A stretch of DNA of 64,000 nucleotides. Source: Halodesulfurarchaeum formicicum. GTDB lineage: Archaea > Halobacteriota > Halobacteria > Halobacteriales > Halobacteriaceae. The notes under the pieces were generated by a model. It made no database searches. It saw only the letters and a list, made by a program, of their open reading frames with translations, and had not been told where the DNA came from. This document shows positions 27,485-37,017 of the stretch, piece after piece; positions within the stretch are counted from its first letter, which is position 1; each line of letters opens with the position of its first letter. The translations under genes and the position numbers were made by a program. The stretch spans positions 1,178,001 to 1,242,000 of the forward strand of contig NZ_CP016804.1 of the NCBI RefSeq assembly GCF_001886955.1. Reading direction: 5' to 3'.

Positions 27485-29588
27485 CTATCTCGACGAGGGC
27501 GGGGTCCGTCGCTGGGAGGTGACCGAGGACGGCGCCGAGGCAACCGTCGAGGCCGACTACCGCCCGACGATCTATGTGGGCGCCGAGGAGTGGGCGACCG
27601 TCGAGGCCCATCGTGATCACATCGAGGCCCACCCGCTCGTCTTCGAGACCACTGTCGTCGAGAAGCGGCCGGGGTGGCGACACGACGAGAAGCGGCTTCT
27701 CGGCGTCGAGGGACGAGACATCGAGGCCGTCGACGAGCTGGCCCCCGCTATCGCGAACATGGCCCGGCCCGGTGAACTCCGACTCTACAACGTTGACTTC
27801 TCCCGGGAGTTTCGGTATTGCCTCGAAACGAATACCTCGCCAGTTCCCAAGGGCGAGCTGAGCACGCTCGAAATCGATGTCCCGCCGGCGGAACTGAGCG
27901 GTCCTGAACCGGGCTTCACGGAAGCGACGATCGCTGACCAACAGGTCAGCGGAGACGTCGTCTCAGTTCTCGAAACCACACTCAACCGGATCGAACGGTC
28001 TGATCCCGATGTGCTCATCCTCTCCAGTGCCGAGATCATTCCCCAATTGTTCAGAGCGGGCACTGAACACGAGATCAAACCCATTTCCGTCGGTCGTCGC
28101 CCAGGCTACCAACAACTCGCTGGCCAGTCAACCTACGAGAGCTACGGGCAGGTTGGTCACTCACCGGCTCGGTACAATGTACCCGGCCGGGCGATTATCG
28201 ACAGGTCGAACACCTTCTTCTACTCGCAGACGAACCTTGAGGGCATTCTCGACCTCGTCGAGCGTTCGTACAAGCCGCTTCAGGAACTCGCCTGGGCTTC
28301 CATAGGGAATGTCCTCACTGCGATCCAGATCCGCGAGGCTCGGCGGAGAAACGTCTTGGTGCCCTGGCGGTCCTGGCGGCACGAGCAGTTCAAGACCATG
28401 CGGCAGCTCCACGCCGCCGATCGCGGTGGCTTCACGTTCTCACCCGATGTCGGGCTCCATGAGGACGTCCACGAACTCGATTTCTCCTCGATGTATCCGA
28501 ACATCATCGTCACGCGAAATATCTCTCCGGAGACGATCCGTGGTGAGTGTGACTCCTCAACGACAGTTCCCGAACTCGACTACGAGATTTGTGACAAACC
28601 GGGGTATCTGCCTGACGTGCTGGAACCGTTGATCGAGGACCGTGAGGAGATCAAGACCGAGCTTCGCGAAACTGAAGACCCTGACCGCCGAGACGAACTC
28701 AAAGGTCGGTCGGAGGCGATCAAGTGGATTCTCGTCTCCTGCTTTGGCTATCAGGGATTCTCCAATGCGAAATTCGGGCGGATCGAGGCCCACGAGGCGA
28801 TCAACGCTTACGCCCGAGATATTCTTCTGACGGCGAAAGAAGAGCTCGAAGCGGCGGGCTGGTACGTTGTTCACGGCATCGTTGATTCCATCTGGGTCAC
28901 GCCGATGGAAGGGGCCGAACAGGAATCGCTGGCACAGGTGGCCCAACGCGTTTCAGAGGAGATTGAGATCGACCTCGAATACGAGGCCGCCTACGACTGG
29001 GTCGCTTTCGTTCCGATGAAAGACTCAGAGGAAGGCGCGTTGACGAAATATTTCGGCCGGAAGGCCGACCCACCGGCTGGCGAGGACCCGTACAAGTTCC
29101 GGGGTATCGAACTCCGGCAGCGCTCCACCTGTGACTGGATTGCGAGTGTTCAGCGTGACCTCGTCGAAACTCTCGACGAATTTCGTGACTCTGAACAGGT
29201 TCTGGAGGTGCTTCGAGGCCACCTGAACACGCTATCCACGGGAAACGTCGATTCTGAGCGACTTTTGATCACGAATCGCGTCTCGAAGTCTCTGGAGGAG
29301 TACACCCAGTCCACACGGAACGTGGCTGCACTGGAGCGACGGCAGGCTCAGGACATCGACGCCCACCCCGGGCAGGATGTCGAGTACGTGGTCGTTGACG
29401 ATTCAAAATCAACACGGGAGCGTGTCCGACTCAAGAGTGAGGCCCTCGATGGCTACGATTCAGGATTCTATCGCGATCGAGCTATTCGAGCGGCCGAGTC
29501 CGTACTGTCGCCACTCGGAGTTCGGGAGGCGGAGATCAAGCAGTATCTCGCGGACTTCGAGGACACATCGATTAGCGCATGGCATTGA
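27471..29588 (+). CDS. polB2: PolB2-type family B DNA polymerase
   Basis: 705 residues, shorter than replicative PolB (~780-900). Motif A is intact (ELDFSSMYPNII, about 336-347), motif B is a variant (KWILVSCFGYQG, about 418-429). Motif C reads HGIVDSIWV (about 469-477) where active enzymes have YxDTDS, so one catalytic Asp is lost. The exonuclease region (LEIDVPP, DPDVLILSSAE) lacks the usual DxE and N/D residues, so proofreading is unlikely. This fits the archaeal PolB2 group. It may be a weak, translesion-type or structural polymerase. It heads a cluster with RecA-like and AddAB-like proteins. Confidence 0.85.
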   Translation: MFKIDYLDEGGVRRWEVTEDGAEATVEADYRPTIYVGAEEWATVEAHRDHIEAHPLVFETTVVEKRPGWRHDEKRLLGVEGRDIEAVDELAPAIANMARPGELRLYNVDFSREFRYCLETNTSPVPKGELSTLEIDVPPAELSGPEPGFTEATIADQQVSGDVVSVLETTLNRIERSDPDVLILSSAEIIPQLFRAGTEHEIKPISVGRRPGYQQLAGQSTYESYGQVGHSPARYNVPGRAIIDRSNTFFYSQTNLEGILDLVERSYKPLQELAWASIGNVLTAIQIREARRRNVLVPWRSWRHEQFKTMRQLHAADRGGFTFSPDVGLHEDVHELDFSSMYPNIIVTRNISPETIRGECDSSTTVPELDYEICDKPGYLPDVLEPLIEDREEIKTELRETEDPDRRDELKGRSEAIKWILVSCFGYQGFSNAKFGRIEAHEAINAYARDILLTAKEELEAAGWYVVHGIVDSIWVTPMEGAEQESLAQVAQRVSEEIEIDLEYEAAYDWVAFVPMKDSEEGALTKYFGRKADPPAGEDPYKFRGIELRQRSTCDWIASVQRDLVETLDEFRDSEQVLEVLRGHLNTLSTGNVDSERLLITNRVSKSLEEYTQSTRNVAALERRQAQDIDAHPGQDVEYVVVDDSKSTRERVRLKSEALDGYDSGFYRDRAIRAAESVLSPLGVREAEIKQYLADFEDTSISAWH

Positions 29589-29650
29589 GCGAAACCCATC
29601 TCGAAGTTCGCTGGACTGGAAACAGCAGCTATCTCGCAATTGTGTTCAAT

Positions 29651-29863
29651 TTATTCGGTTTCTCTCGGGTCTGTTTCGAGTTCGTACAGGCCTCGATGGA
29701 CCTTTCGGATGACACCGTGTTCAAGCAGGCGATTAAGCCTATCCCGGACGTATTGTTGGGAATAGTCCGTCTCTTCGCTGGCATATGGCGTGGTGACTCG
29801 ACCTTCGTGAAGGAGGTCCAATATCGCTTCATCAACTGGTGCGAGATCGTCGGGCCCAAGCAT
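29651..29863 (-). CDS. Small winged-helix regulator
   Basis: 70 residues from MLGPDDLAPVDEAILDLLHEG. A winged helix-turn-helix with the pattern VTTPYASEETDYSQQYVRDRLNRLLEHGVIRKVHRGLYEL is typical of short haloarchaeal PhiH1-repressor-like proteins. The frame is open upstream to 29923, but those residues are not acidic and overlap promoter-like DNA. It is convergent to the polymerase and divergent from the gene at 30076, so it may control the second half of the cluster. Confidence 0.75.
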   Translation of the reverse strand: MLGPDDLAPVDEAILDLLHEGRVTTPYASEETDYSQQYVRDRLNRLLEHGVIRKVHRGLYELETDPRETE

Positions 29864-30003
29864 ATTCTTATTCTGTATTACGGGGGCTATGGCATAATAG
29901 CTGTGGGGCAATACATCACCCACGTCCTACAATATAATACCCGCAGTATACAGCCCATTAGTTACAAGGGTTTAAGTCACCGAAAACACAATAGAAAGCT
30001 AAC

Positions 30004-30060
30004 AGCACCGGAGCGGCGTGAAGAACGTCGCCGGGTGCCCAAACACCCGCCGACGGTGCT
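30004..30060 (+). other. Strong hairpin before the second half of the PolB2 cluster
   Basis: GTCGCCGGGTG (30027-30037) pairs with CACCCGCCGAC (30044-30054) around CCCAAA, an 11 bp stem with one C-C mismatch. An outer pair AGCACCG (30004-30010) with CGGTGCT (30054-30060) overlaps it by one base. It lies 16 nt before the ATG at 30076, so it is either an RNA leader structure or a DNA operator. Confidence 0.6.
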
Positions 30061-30075
30061 GCCCTCACGAGCAGC

Positions 30076-30426
30076 ATGAACGAAAATGACCCCAGCGGCC
30101 AAATAGGCCGCGATACGACGAGCGACGGCATCGATTGCGAACTAGCCGGGAACGACTGGTTCTCTAGTCTCAACTATTCACAGTGCGTCGGGATCCTCCA
30201 CCTTGCCCAGGAAAGGGGATGGACGAGAGATTTCGTAGTGAAGAGTCAGCTCGACCTCACTGATGGCCAGCTCCGAGACTGTCTGTCGCTACTTGCCGAG
30301 GATGGGTTCATCGCCTTGGAGAGTCCGAACCACGACCAGTACATCGCACTGACCGCTCGCGGGAGCTGGGCGGCTACGACCCAAGTGGACAACACCAGGG
30401 ACGCAACTGAGGTGGCGGTCAAATGA
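30076..30426 (+). CDS. Winged-helix protein of the PolB2 cluster
   Basis: 116 residues. Residues ~35-95 form a winged helix (QCVGILHLAQERGWTRDFVV, then LTDGQLRDCLSLLAEDGFIAL), with a wing that ends in YIALTARG. It is likely a DNA-binding regulator or adaptor. It lies between the hairpin at 30004-30060 and the orphan gene at 30491, in the same direction as the AddAB-like genes. No catalytic motif. Confidence 0.65.
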   Translation: MNENDPSGQIGRDTTSDGIDCELAGNDWFSSLNYSQCVGILHLAQERGWTRDFVVKSQLDLTDGQLRDCLSLLAEDGFIALESPNHDQYIALTARGSWAATTQVDNTRDATEVAVK

Positions 30427-30490
30427 CTGGTAGCCTACTCACCGATCAGGTGACACTCAGCACCCCGGTCACAGGAGGTGTTCAGAGTCG

Positions 30491-31393
30491 ATGACTAACA
30501 CCAACACCTCCTGGCCTTTCCAACAGGTTGAGCTGAGCTACGACCAAACTGATGTCGGCCTCCCAGAACTCTGGGTGGGATTCGGGATTCAGCTGTCACC
30601 CACCGAAAAGGCCGACCGGACCGAGCGAGACAGTGCCGAGATCACGGCCTATGAACTCGGCATCTGGTTTCGACACGCCACCTCAAAGGTCGTCCACATC
30701 GGTGGCCAACCTACCTGTCGCCTGTCTACCCCTCCAGCGATCGCGATCGGCTCGCCGCTGGTCGAGGACGGTGTCCACGAGCCAGGCAGCTGCACAGACG
30801 GAGAAGCTGGCTGTGTGATTCACGATGCCTTCGGCCGTGGGCTGAACGTCAATGGCCAGATTACGGGTCACGGAACCCACGAACCCACGCAAACGAGCCT
30901 GTGGCCGGAAACTAAATCGACAGTTCGAGAAGCCTCTGCCACCACTGCGACGGATTCCTCGGAGACAATCACCATTCTCTGGCGGCTTTCAATCGAGGAG
31001 GACCTGGCCATGCTCGGACTCCTTACCGAGGGGATCGACTATCTCGACTCCCACGCCAGCGAGTACCGCGTGCGGCTGGGTTCTGCATCGACGGTCAACG
31101 CCGTTGTACGGCGAGCGCGGCTCATCAACCCACTGTACACCTCTCTGGAACGGCTCCACGCCCTCGATTCCCAGCCGCCGACTGCGGCGATGCGGCGGAA
31201 AGACGAGGAGTGGAAACACATCCTTCGTCCGGCAGGCGTCGAGGCCCTTCAAGAGCGACTCAGTGGGCCCGAGGGGCTGGATTCCGCTATCCGTTCTGGT
31301 ACTAAGGAATCAAAGGCGAGGACTCAGCCCACCGAAACCTCTCGTACTGAACATCGGCAGCCAGGCGACTGGGCGATGTCGTTCTGGGGGTAA
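30491..31393 (+). CDS. Conserved-looking orphan of the PolB2 cluster
   Basis: 300 residues. The N-terminal half looks beta-rich (LPELWVGFGIQLSPTEK, ELGIWFRHATSKVVHIGGQ) and has three Cys (PTCRLS, GSCTDGEAGCVIH). The C-terminal half is helical with Arg/Glu pairs and a low-complexity tail. AGGAGGTG lies upstream (about 30472-30479), rather far for a ribosome site. It is 5 nt before the AddB-like N-terminal gene, so it is coupled to the helicase-nuclease genes. I cannot assign a family. Confidence 0.7.
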   Translation: MTNTNTSWPFQQVELSYDQTDVGLPELWVGFGIQLSPTEKADRTERDSAEITAYELGIWFRHATSKVVHIGGQPTCRLSTPPAIAIGSPLVEDGVHEPGSCTDGEAGCVIHDAFGRGLNVNGQITGHGTHEPTQTSLWPETKSTVREASATTATDSSETITILWRLSIEEDLAMLGLLTEGIDYLDSHASEYRVRLGSASTVNAVVRRARLINPLYTSLERLHALDSQPPTAAMRRKDEEWKHILRPAGVEALQERLSGPEGLDSAIRSGTKESKARTQPTETSRTEHRQPGDWAMSFWG

Positions 31394-31398
31394 TCATC

Positions 31399-32223
31399 AT
31401 GAGACAGATACTCCCCGACGAGGGCAGCCGGAAATGGCGAAAAACGGCCTTGGACTTCCAGCGAGCGGACTTCGAAACGCTGCGTGAGCACGCAGCGATG
31501 GTCCAGCAGCCAACCGATCTCGTGATCGCTCCGGTCGAGCTTCACAAGCGACACCTCAAACAGCGTCTCTCCCAGGCCGAGGAACCGCTAACTGCCTTTG
31601 ACTTCACCGACGGCGCGACCGTTGCCAAGCGACTCCTCGACACGGCGGATCGCTCGACCCAGTCCCTGGATCGTGTTGATCGACTCCATCTCCTGGACGA
31701 GATCCTCGCTGATGAGGGCCCGCCCCGAGAGTTCTTCGAGGTCCTACTCGGCCAGGACCCAACCTCGGATCTGAAGATGGTTGAGCGGACCCGCTCGGAG
31801 ATCGAGGCGATCACCAACTACCACCCGAAGCGTGTGGAGTCCTACAAAGAGGCCGCAGAGACCCTGGCGCCGCCCATCGAGGCCGACGCTCATGACGTGC
31901 TGGACGGTGTGTTACGCGTTGAGCGTGAACTCCGCCGGCGGACGGAGGTAGCCCCGACGGATACCGAGCTGATCCGATTGGCAACCCGGGAAATTGTCGA
32001 GAGCAATGGCTCGATCTGGGAGTCGGCATACCCAGACATCGAGCGAGTGGTGGTCGTCGGGCTCTCGAACGTCTCGGCCTCGCTCATCGATCTGTTAACG
32101 GCGACCGCCCGGAACACGACCGTCGATGCCGCCATCTGGTTGCGGCCGGGCACCGAGTCCGCACTCAGCTCCCGACTACCCCTCACGGTCGTTGCGGATC
32201 CTGGCGAGGTGTATGCGCGATGA
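31399..32223 (+). CDS. AddB-like protein, N-terminal part
   Basis: 274 residues. PTDLVIAPVELHKRHLKQRL, then FDFTDGATVAKRLLDTADRS and LDRVDRLHLLDEILAD, match the start of AddB-type inactivated UvrD helicases. ERVVVVGLSNVSASLIDLL with the later LPLTVVADPG resembles the end of the first RecA-like domain. There is no Walker A. Its stop overlaps the start of the next gene (ATGA at 32220). Together the two make a ~690-residue AddB-like subunit, about half the usual AddB and without the C-terminal Fe-S nuclease. Confidence 0.6.
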   Translation: MRQILPDEGSRKWRKTALDFQRADFETLREHAAMVQQPTDLVIAPVELHKRHLKQRLSQAEEPLTAFDFTDGATVAKRLLDTADRSTQSLDRVDRLHLLDEILADEGPPREFFEVLLGQDPTSDLKMVERTRSEIEAITNYHPKRVESYKEAAETLAPPIEADAHDVLDGVLRVERELRRRTEVAPTDTELIRLATREIVESNGSIWESAYPDIERVVVVGLSNVSASLIDLLTATARNTTVDAAIWLRPGTESALSSRLPLTVVADPGEVYAR

Positions 32224-33464
32224 GCGGAACCCTCGCCCCGCCGACCCTCGATGTCGATAGTGAGATCCCGCACGTCGAACTACCGGTGTCCACGCCCAAA
32301 GACGAGGCCCGGGCGGCGTTCAGCGCCGTCGAGACACTCCTTGAGGCCGGCGTTCCCAGACGAGAGATCCTGGTAGTCGCCAGCCGGCTTCGAGAGTATG
32401 AACCCACGCTCTCTCGGGCAGCGATTCGGCTTGGACTCACCCCCACTTTCTGGACACAGTTGGATCTGAAAAACACCCAGCTGTACCAGCTTCTCTACAC
32501 CGCCTGCGAACTGCTCGACGGCGGCGAGAATCTGACGGCCCAGAACCTGCAGACGCTCCTCGCGATGGGCTGGACCCCACCCGAGCCTGAATCAGACGCC
32601 TGGCCGCTGACCAAGCAAGCGACTGGGCTCGCCTTCGAGGGCATCGAGCCAGATGCGCAGCGATCGCTCACGGAGTGGCAGGACGAGTTCGCCGATACTG
32701 AACACGACGAGCAGGTACAGGCTTTGCTCGACTGGCTCGGTCAAGATCGCCCACCAGCCCCGGAGGCCGTCGAGGGCGTTCTCCACGGCCTCGTCGAGCG
32801 ATACCGGGAACACGTCCTGCCCGTAGTGAAAGACGACGACGTCCCCGCTCTCCTCGATACGGAGACCGCAGCCCGGACCACCGTCCGGATGGAGACTCTG
32901 GCTGAGCAGGTGGCCGCGAAGTATCGAACCCGGCGAAGCGACTCGCGGATGGCGGCCTCGTGGGCAAACGTGGCCAGCCTGATCGAAGCGGTCGCCTCAC
33001 AGGCTCCTGGGAGGCGGGAACACGCGAATGCCCGGGCAATCGACGTGATGGAGCCCAACGACATCTGGCCAAAGACCGCCAAGTACGTCATCATTCTCGG
33101 GCTCGTCGAGGGCGAGTGGCCCAGTCCGACCGAGAGCCTGGTGCCGGCCGAGCTGCGACACGCCATCAACGCCGACCAGGAACTGACCGAGACACTCCTG
33201 CCCCGGCCCTCGTGGACCGGCGGCCGGGCCGTTGACCAGTTCGCCGAAGTCCTCGACGCGGCGTCTGAAGGCGTGCTACTACTTCGTCACACTCAGACCC
33301 TCGAAGGCGAGGCCAAGCCACCTTCCTCACTGCTGGAAATGGTGCCGACCTCGAGAGCCGATGTTCAGGTCCAGGAGACACTCCTTCGAGACACCTCCGC
33401 CGACCCGGACCCGCTCCTCGACGCGTTGGGTCTCAATCATTCACAGCACGGTGATCAAGAATGA
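32220..33464 (+). CDS. AddB-like protein, C-terminal part
   Basis: 414 residues. IPHVELPVSTPKDEARAAFS, then VPRREILVVASRLREYEPTL, matches the AddB/UvrD region that opens the second RecA-like domain. WPKTAKYVIILGLVEGEWPS (about residue 284-303) is the conserved 'LGLxEGxxP' segment. It would pair with the AddA-like protein encoded next, whose ATG overlaps this stop. No PD-(D/E)XK site is visible, so it is probably a scaffold or recognition subunit. The break between this gene and the previous one is a clean ATGA overlap and not an accidental frameshift, as both keep acidic haloarchaeal coding style. Confidence 0.6.
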   Translation: MSGTLAPPTLDVDSEIPHVELPVSTPKDEARAAFSAVETLLEAGVPRREILVVASRLREYEPTLSRAAIRLGLTPTFWTQLDLKNTQLYQLLYTACELLDGGENLTAQNLQTLLAMGWTPPEPESDAWPLTKQATGLAFEGIEPDAQRSLTEWQDEFADTEHDEQVQALLDWLGQDRPPAPEAVEGVLHGLVERYREHVLPVVKDDDVPALLDTETAARTTVRMETLAEQVAAKYRTRRSDSRMAASWANVASLIEAVASQAPGRREHANARAIDVMEPNDIWPKTAKYVIILGLVEGEWPSPTESLVPAELRHAINADQELTETLLPRPSWTGGRAVDQFAEVLDAASEGVLLLRHTQTLEGEAKPPSSLLEMVPTSRADVQVQETLLRDTSADPDPLLDALGLNHSQHGDQE

Positions 33465-36400
33465 GTAGCCAAACCACCGCAACAGATTCCTCGTACCTCC
33501 GACTGAACGGCGCACAGCAAACCCTCCGAGATGAATATCTCGCTCACGACTCGGGCCTGTTCGTCATGAACGCGGTGCCAGGAGCGGGCAAGTCCGTCAC
33601 CGTCGCGGACCTCGCCGCCCGAGAGATCCTGCAGGGATTCTACGCCGGGGACCCGGCCCCGGAGCAAACGGTCTCGGTACTCTCCTTCAACGCCGAGCAG
33701 GCCGACGAACTCGGCCCCAAAATCGCCGACCGACTGCGGGCCCTCGTCGAACATGAGGCCACACGTGCGGCCGCAGCGATATCCGAGGAAGAACTTGCCG
33801 CCCTCACACGCCGGATTCGACAATCCGACGCGATCGGTACGGTCGATAGCCTGCTTCGAGAGATCTTCAGCGACATTATCGGGGCCGTCGGCTTCGAGGA
33901 GATGCCGGCTGTGGGTGATGAGCTCCATCTCGACAACCTACACAGCTCCATCTACGAGGCCCTGACCGAGACCGAGGCCATCGCCGAAGAGCTGGACCAC
34001 CTTACGGAGGCCTATCCCGCCGGGGACTACGTCGATGGAGCCCCGGAGTTACTCAAACGTGGGATGAAGATCTGCCGCCAGCAACGCCTTTCCACTAACG
34101 AGTTCCGCGACCGCCTCCTGGCGACCATCGCAAGCGTCTACCCCGAGGGCCCGCCGGCGGATCCCTCGGACCTCACGAAGACGCTGCATCGAGTCCTCGA
34201 CGACGAGCCGGCCGCCGACCTCGAAGACTCACTAACTACCACCGAGACCGAGGCCGTCATCAAGGCCGACACCACCCTCTATGAGGACTGGCACACGACC
34301 ATCGAGGCCTATGCCACGATCCTCGAGGAGTACCGAGAGCGGTATCGTGAAGCGATTCGCGAGCGGTCGATTCTCTCGCATACCGACGTGGCCTCCCTGG
34401 TCGCACGCTTCCTGGACGGGAGCCATCCAGCAGCCGAGGATCACACGAGACTTCGCGATCGCGTCCTGGGCCGGTATCGACACCGATTGCAGTCACTGAT
34501 CATCGACGAGGCCCAGGATATCTCCACCATCCAGCACGATGCGCTCTCACCACTGGTCGAGAGCGATACGCGAGTCTTTCTCGCCGGTGACCTTCGCCAG
34601 TCCATCTACGTCTGGCGGGATGCCCGGCCCTCGCTGTTCGCCCAGGCCATCGAGGACGGCCAGTACTTCGGCCGGGACTGGCAAACCCACGTGACCGAGA
34701 CCACACAGACAACCTATCGGGCCCGCCCGGATATCGCACAGGCGATCGACGCGATTTGCGAGCCAGCCCTTACTGACGACCAGCGTGGCAATCTCGCGGA
34801 GTTCGAGATCGAGTACCCACGGCTCTCACCGAACCGAGAATCCATCGAGGGCCCGAACGTCCACGTCGCCGGGTTTGACTCGCCAGGCTCGCCAGGCACA
34901 CCCTGGTACGTCGATGACGATGGGAGCGGCGAGGCCCCGGCCCTCGCCGCCCAGATCGCGACCGGGCTCAGAGACGGCACCTTCGAGGCCGAAGACGAAG
35001 GCGAGCCCACCGTGCTGGTGCTGTTTCGCTGGCGGACCCACATGGATACCTATCGACAGGCCTTCGAGGACCACGGGCTCACCGTCGCCAACGCTGCCTC
35101 CTATCTCTTTGCCGCTCCCAGCACGGAGATCGTTCTTGACGTGCTCGACTGGCTCACGGCACCATTCTCGACCGAAGCTCTCCGGACACTCGTTCGAGAA
35201 TCCGCCCTCGATATCGAACACGCGGAGCCGGCCCTCGCCCAGGCGAACTGGTCGCTAGCCGACTTCGATACGAGTGCTTCGAACACCGAGGGCCTCGACG
35301 CGGACACCCGCGCCGTCCTCAGTTACCTCCAGGAGCTTCAGCGCCAGGCTCCCACGCTTCGCCAGCAACCCGTTCCGAGCGTCATCCGAACCATCATCGA
35401 CACGCTGGCACTCCGAGCCGACTCGTACGGCCTGATCAGCACCGACCCCGGCCAGCGGGTCGCCAACTGTGACGCCCTCGTTGACTACGTCCAGGAAGCC
35501 ACTAGCGACGTCGAGATAGGCCTCGACGAACTCTTTGAACGGTTGGACCGCATCCGCGAAGATCCCTACACCGGGCCCAGTCAGCCGCTGCCCGATACCG
35601 ACGCCGAGGTCGTCTTCAAGACCATCCACCAGGCCAAAGGCGAGGAGGCCGCGGTCGTCGCCCTTGCCGATCCGGCCTTCCCACTCCACAAGCACGGGCC
35701 AGCCGGCCAGCGACTGGTCGCCGCCCCCGGCGTGTTCGCCCTCGCGCCACCGGCTGATACTGCCGGTCACCTTCAGACTCAAACGGGCGAGATTTTCGAT
35801 CTGCAGCCCGAATACGGCGGGCTGTACACCCCCTCGAAAGAGCAGGATCCAAACACGTCCGGGATCTTTCCCGTCGAGGGCGGGCTTCGGTGGGTCTCCG
35901 AACGCTGGCGTGAGTCGGGATTTGTCGGTCACAATCGGCTCCAGCGAGCCGTGTCGGAGACCCGGGCCGAAAGCTGGCGGTTGCTGTATGTCGCGCTCAC
36001 TCGGGCGCGTGACCATCTCGTCCTGCCGCTTCCCTGGGCCGCCCAGACCGAGCTCCAGCCCCGGGACCGCTGGCGGGACACGCTCATCGAGGGGCTGGGC
36101 TTTGAGGCAGTCGACGGACCTGGACCGTACGCCCTTGAGGCCCCCAGTGGGTCACCCGGGCCGGATTCAGACCCCGTCGGCGTGCGCGATGCCGAGGGCC
36201 TCCAGGTGCCCCAGCCCGAGGCCCAGGCGGACTCGGCCTCGCCGATCGCCACCCGAGGGCCCGTCGCGCCCGAGACGTTGCCGACACTCTCTCCACGATT
36301 CATCCGGCCCAGCACGCTCAAGCCGCTCACAGAGGACTTCGAGGGCACCATCCTCGCTCACCTGCAGAACCGCCCACTCCACACCGAGACGGATGGGATC

Positions 36401-36958
36401 GACCCCGACCTGCCGCTCGTGATCGACGCCATGGATACCGAGGCCATCGGCAAGGTGTGTCACCGCGTCGTCACCCAGGCCATCGACGCCGGCCTCGATG
36501 GCCAGGCCCTTCGCGAGTCAGACCCCGCCGTCGAGGGCATCATCGAGACCGCCCTCGACGTCCACGGGCCACCCGCCTCGCAGGCCGAACGCGAGGGCCT
36601 CCGGGCCTTCCTCGACGAGTACGTACTCTCAGACCTGTTGGACAGCGAGCTCTGGGTAGCCGTGCAACAGGCACAGGCAGTTTACACCGAGGTCCCGGTC
36701 CGCGGCGAGTTCGCCCTCGATGGCACCCCGGTCGAGGTGGACGGCCAGGCCGACCTCGTCGTGCAGCAGCCGGACGGCTCTTGGGAGGTCCTCGACCTCA
36801 AGGTCGCGCTCACGGAGCCAAACACGACGCTCAAAGATCGGTACCGGACACAAGTGGGACTGTACGCGGACCTGATTGAACGGCTCGTTGATGGAAGCGT
36901 CGAAAGCAGAATTGAAACCCTCGGTGTCACGGGACGTAAACCGGAACGCGAAGTGTAG
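33461..36958 (+). CDS. AddA-like helicase-nuclease
   Basis: 1165 residues, the length of AddA. Walker A NAVPGAGKS (about 37-45), motif II LIIDEAQDIS (about 345), GDLRQSIYVWRDARPSLF (motif III), FKTIHQAKGEEAAVV (motif V region) and LLYVALTRARDHLVLPL (motif VI). The end holds a PD-(D/E)XK nuclease (GQADLVVQQPDGSWEVLDLKV, about 1090-1112). It should unwind and degrade or resect DNA ends. With the AddB-like pair and PolB2 it suggests a double-strand-break processing module. All helicase and nuclease motifs are intact. It is the last gene of the overlapping series. Confidence 0.85.
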   Translation: MSSQTTATDSSYLRLNGAQQTLRDEYLAHDSGLFVMNAVPGAGKSVTVADLAAREILQGFYAGDPAPEQTVSVLSFNAEQADELGPKIADRLRALVEHEATRAAAAISEEELAALTRRIRQSDAIGTVDSLLREIFSDIIGAVGFEEMPAVGDELHLDNLHSSIYEALTETEAIAEELDHLTEAYPAGDYVDGAPELLKRGMKICRQQRLSTNEFRDRLLATIASVYPEGPPADPSDLTKTLHRVLDDEPAADLEDSLTTTETEAVIKADTTLYEDWHTTIEAYATILEEYRERYREAIRERSILSHTDVASLVARFLDGSHPAAEDHTRLRDRVLGRYRHRLQSLIIDEAQDISTIQHDALSPLVESDTRVFLAGDLRQSIYVWRDARPSLFAQAIEDGQYFGRDWQTHVTETTQTTYRARPDIAQAIDAICEPALTDDQRGNLAEFEIEYPRLSPNRESIEGPNVHVAGFDSPGSPGTPWYVDDDGSGEAPALAAQIATGLRDGTFEAEDEGEPTVLVLFRWRTHMDTYRQAFEDHGLTVANAASYLFAAPSTEIVLDVLDWLTAPFSTEALRTLVRESALDIEHAEPALAQANWSLADFDTSASNTEGLDADTRAVLSYLQELQRQAPTLRQQPVPSVIRTIIDTLALRADSYGLISTDPGQRVANCDALVDYVQEATSDVEIGLDELFERLDRIREDPYTGPSQPLPDTDAEVVFKTIHQAKGEEAAVVALADPAFPLHKHGPAGQRLVAAPGVFALAPPADTAGHLQTQTGEIFDLQPEYGGLYTPSKEQDPNTSGIFPVEGGLRWVSERWRESGFVGHNRLQRAVSETRAESWRLLYVALTRARDHLVLPLPWAAQTELQPRDRWRDTLIEGLGFEAVDGPGPYALEAPSGSPGPDSDPVGVRDAEGLQVPQPEAQADSASPIATRGPVAPETLPTLSPRFIRPSTLKPLTEDFEGTILAHLQNRPLHTETDGIDPDLPLVIDAMDTEAIGKVCHRVVTQAIDAGLDGQALRESDPAVEGIIETALDVHGPPASQAEREGLRAFLDEYVLSDLLDSELWVAVQQAQAVYTEVPVRGEFALDGTPVEVDGQADLVVQQPDGSWEVLDLKVALTEPNTTLKDRYRTQVGLYADLIERLVDGSVESRIETLGVTGRKPEREV

Positions 36959-37017
36959 GAAAACCCCCCAGACTGGACATAGGGTTTATAAGTGAACTTC
37001 TAGCTAGATGGTGGTGA

